In this document: piece after piece, positions 63,132 to 64,000 of the stretch
Layout of the letters: each line of letters starts with the position of its first letter
Numbering within the stretch: position 1 is the stretch's first letter
Assembly (NCBI GenBank): GCA_942636505.2
Contig: CALOGB020000221.1
Span: 124,001 to 188,000, forward strand
Direction of reading: 5' to 3'
Source of the DNA: an uncultured bacterium
Lineage (GTDB): Bacteria; Pseudomonadota; Alphaproteobacteria; Sphingomonadales; Sphingomonadaceae
DNA length: 64,000 bases
The notes under the pieces: model-generated
Told to the model about the DNA's origin: nothing
Seen by the model: only the letters and a program-made list of their open reading frames with translations
Databases searched by the model: none
Translations under genes and position numbers: made by a program

Positions 63132-64000
63132 TCAGCTGATATGCACGGCCTTCGTGACCAGATGCGCGGCAATGCCCTCTGGACCGTCCTCGGAACCATG
63201 CCCGCTCTCCTTCACGCCGCCGAACGGGCTGTCGGGATAGCTCAGCCGGACGTTGTTGATCGCGATCATCCCCGCCTCGATCGCGTCGCCGAGCATGTTC
63301 TGGCGACGGCCATTCTCGGTGAAGCAATACGCCGCCAGCCCGAACGGCAGGCGGTTGGCTTCGGTCACCGCGTCCTCGTCCGTCGCGAACCGGCTGAGCA
63401 GGGCGACCGGGCCGAACGGCTCCTCGTTCATCGCACGCGCCGACAGGGGTACGTCGGCCAGCACGGTCGGCTGGAAGAAGAACCCGCCCTGGCCGCCATA
63501 GTCGCCGCCCGCGAGCAGCTTGGCACCGTGCCCGGTCGCGTCGCCGACCAGCTCGGCGATCGCATCGGGACGGCGGGCGTTGGCCATCGGGCCCATCTGG
63601 CTCGCCGCATCCATGCCGTCGCCGATCTTCAGCGCGCGCGTTCGCTCGGCAAAACCGGCGGCAAACCGGTCATAGATGCCGTCCTGCACATGGAATCGCG
63701 TCGGCGCGACGCAGACCTGGCCCGCGTTGCGAAACTTGTGCGCGACCAGCGTATCGAGCGTCTTCTCCAGATCGCAATCGTCGAACACCAGCACCGGGCC
63801 ATGCCCGCCCAGCTCCATCGTCGTCCGCATCATCGTATCGGCGGCCAGCTTCATCAGCGCCTTGCCGACCGGCACAGATCCGGTGAAGCTCAGTTTCCGC
63901 GTGATCGGCGAGGCGAGCAGGTGGCGCGACACCATGTCGGGCACGCCGAACACGCATTGCGCGACATCACCGGGCAATCCGGCGTCCTGGAAGCAGCGCA
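63132..64000 (-). CDS. NAD(P)-dependent aldehyde dehydrogenase, C-terminal part
   Basis: The frame is open to the right edge, so the N-terminal part lies outside the window; about 289 residues are visible, beginning CFQDAGLPGDVAQ. The catalytic Glu is in TMELGGHGPVLVF and the catalytic Cys in RNAGQVCVAPTRF. The C-terminal NEEPFGPVALLSRF and SPFGGVKESGHGSEDGPEG are typical of succinate-semialdehyde or glutarate-semialdehyde dehydrogenases (GabD type). The visible part is intact. Confidence 0.9.
   Translation of the reverse strand, partial: RCFQDAGLPGDVAQCVFGVPDMVSRHLLASPITRKLSFTGSVPVGKALMKLAADTMMRTTMELGGHGPVLVFDDCDLEKTLDTLVAHKFRNAGQVCVAPTRFHVQDGIYDRFAAGFAERTRALKIGDGMDAASQMGPMANARRPDAIAELVGDATGHGAKLLAGGDYGGQGGFFFQPTVLADVPLSARAMNEEPFGPVALLSRFATDEDAVTEANRLPFGLAAYCFTENGRRQNMLGDAIEAGMIAINNVRLSYPDSPFGGVKESGHGSEDGPEGIAAHLVTKAVHIS

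Overview
The window looks like chromosome of a high-GC alphaproteobacterium of the order Sphingomonadales, probably Sphingomonas or a close relative. The basis is recognition of protein sequences and gene order (SapC-family protein, trpF-trpB-trpA-accD-folC, S10/spc ribosomal cluster with secY-adk, amidohydrolase, AmpG-like permease, patatin-related protein), strong GC bias in third codon positions, and many short intergenic palindromes. It is mostly housekeeping DNA with no prophage, CRISPR array or classical insertion sequence.

Layout. 1-10.1 kb: the 3' end of a sapC gene, a compact structured region that looks like a small RNA, a CPA1-type cation/proton antiporter, zwf, two small unknown genes, a large exported protein of unknown function, an exported amidohydrolase and a single-span protein. 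10.4-20.0 kb: the beta ribosomal cluster, read leftwards, in pieces: tRNA-Trp, secE-nusG, then 5 kb of unrelated genes (an EAL phosphodiesterase and a three-gene cassette of exported proteins with an M48 protease), then rplK-rplA, a GFA-family gene, then rplJ-rplL. rpoB and rpoC do not follow. 20.2-26.3 kb: an alpha/beta hydrolase, then the str operon rpsL-rpsG-fusA-tuf. 26.5-27.5 kb: a small unknown gene and a DUF559 (Vsr-like) nuclease gene tightly framed by palindromic repeats. 27.6-40.4 kb: the S10 and spc clusters from rpsJ to rplO, then secY and adk; rpsM, rpsK, rpoA and rplQ do not follow. 40.8-48.9 kb: a two-component system, an MHS-type transporter, rsmD and a long-tailed rluB, a single-domain response regulator, an AmpG-like permease and an unknown gene. 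49-55.3 kb (leftward): folC, accD, trpA, trpB, trpF, pyrF and a LapA-domain protein. 55.4-64 kb: a patatin-related protein, an EEP-family hydrolase, an L,D-transpeptidase, a DUF4112 protein, a solute-binding lipoprotein, two small lipoproteins (one an I78-type protease inhibitor) and the 3' end of an aldehyde dehydrogenase gene.

Most notable signals. (1) A conserved three-hairpin RNA element lies directly after the stop codons of four translation genes, rplL, rplA, nusG and fusA. The hairpin arms differ between copies but stay paired, while linkers and a loop are conserved. I do not recognise it as a named RNA family. (2) A probable trans-acting small RNA with an exposed anti-Shine-Dalgarno stretch sits at 577-684. 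(3) At least six families of intergenic palindromes occur, some inside the ribosomal operon, and one family encloses a DUF559 nuclease gene. (4) Ribosomal protein S12 has Arg at position 88, where Lys is usual, a change known to give streptomycin resistance. (5) S5 and RluB carry long Arg/Gly- or Arg/Pro-rich extensions. All calls come from reading the sequence; no database search was made.
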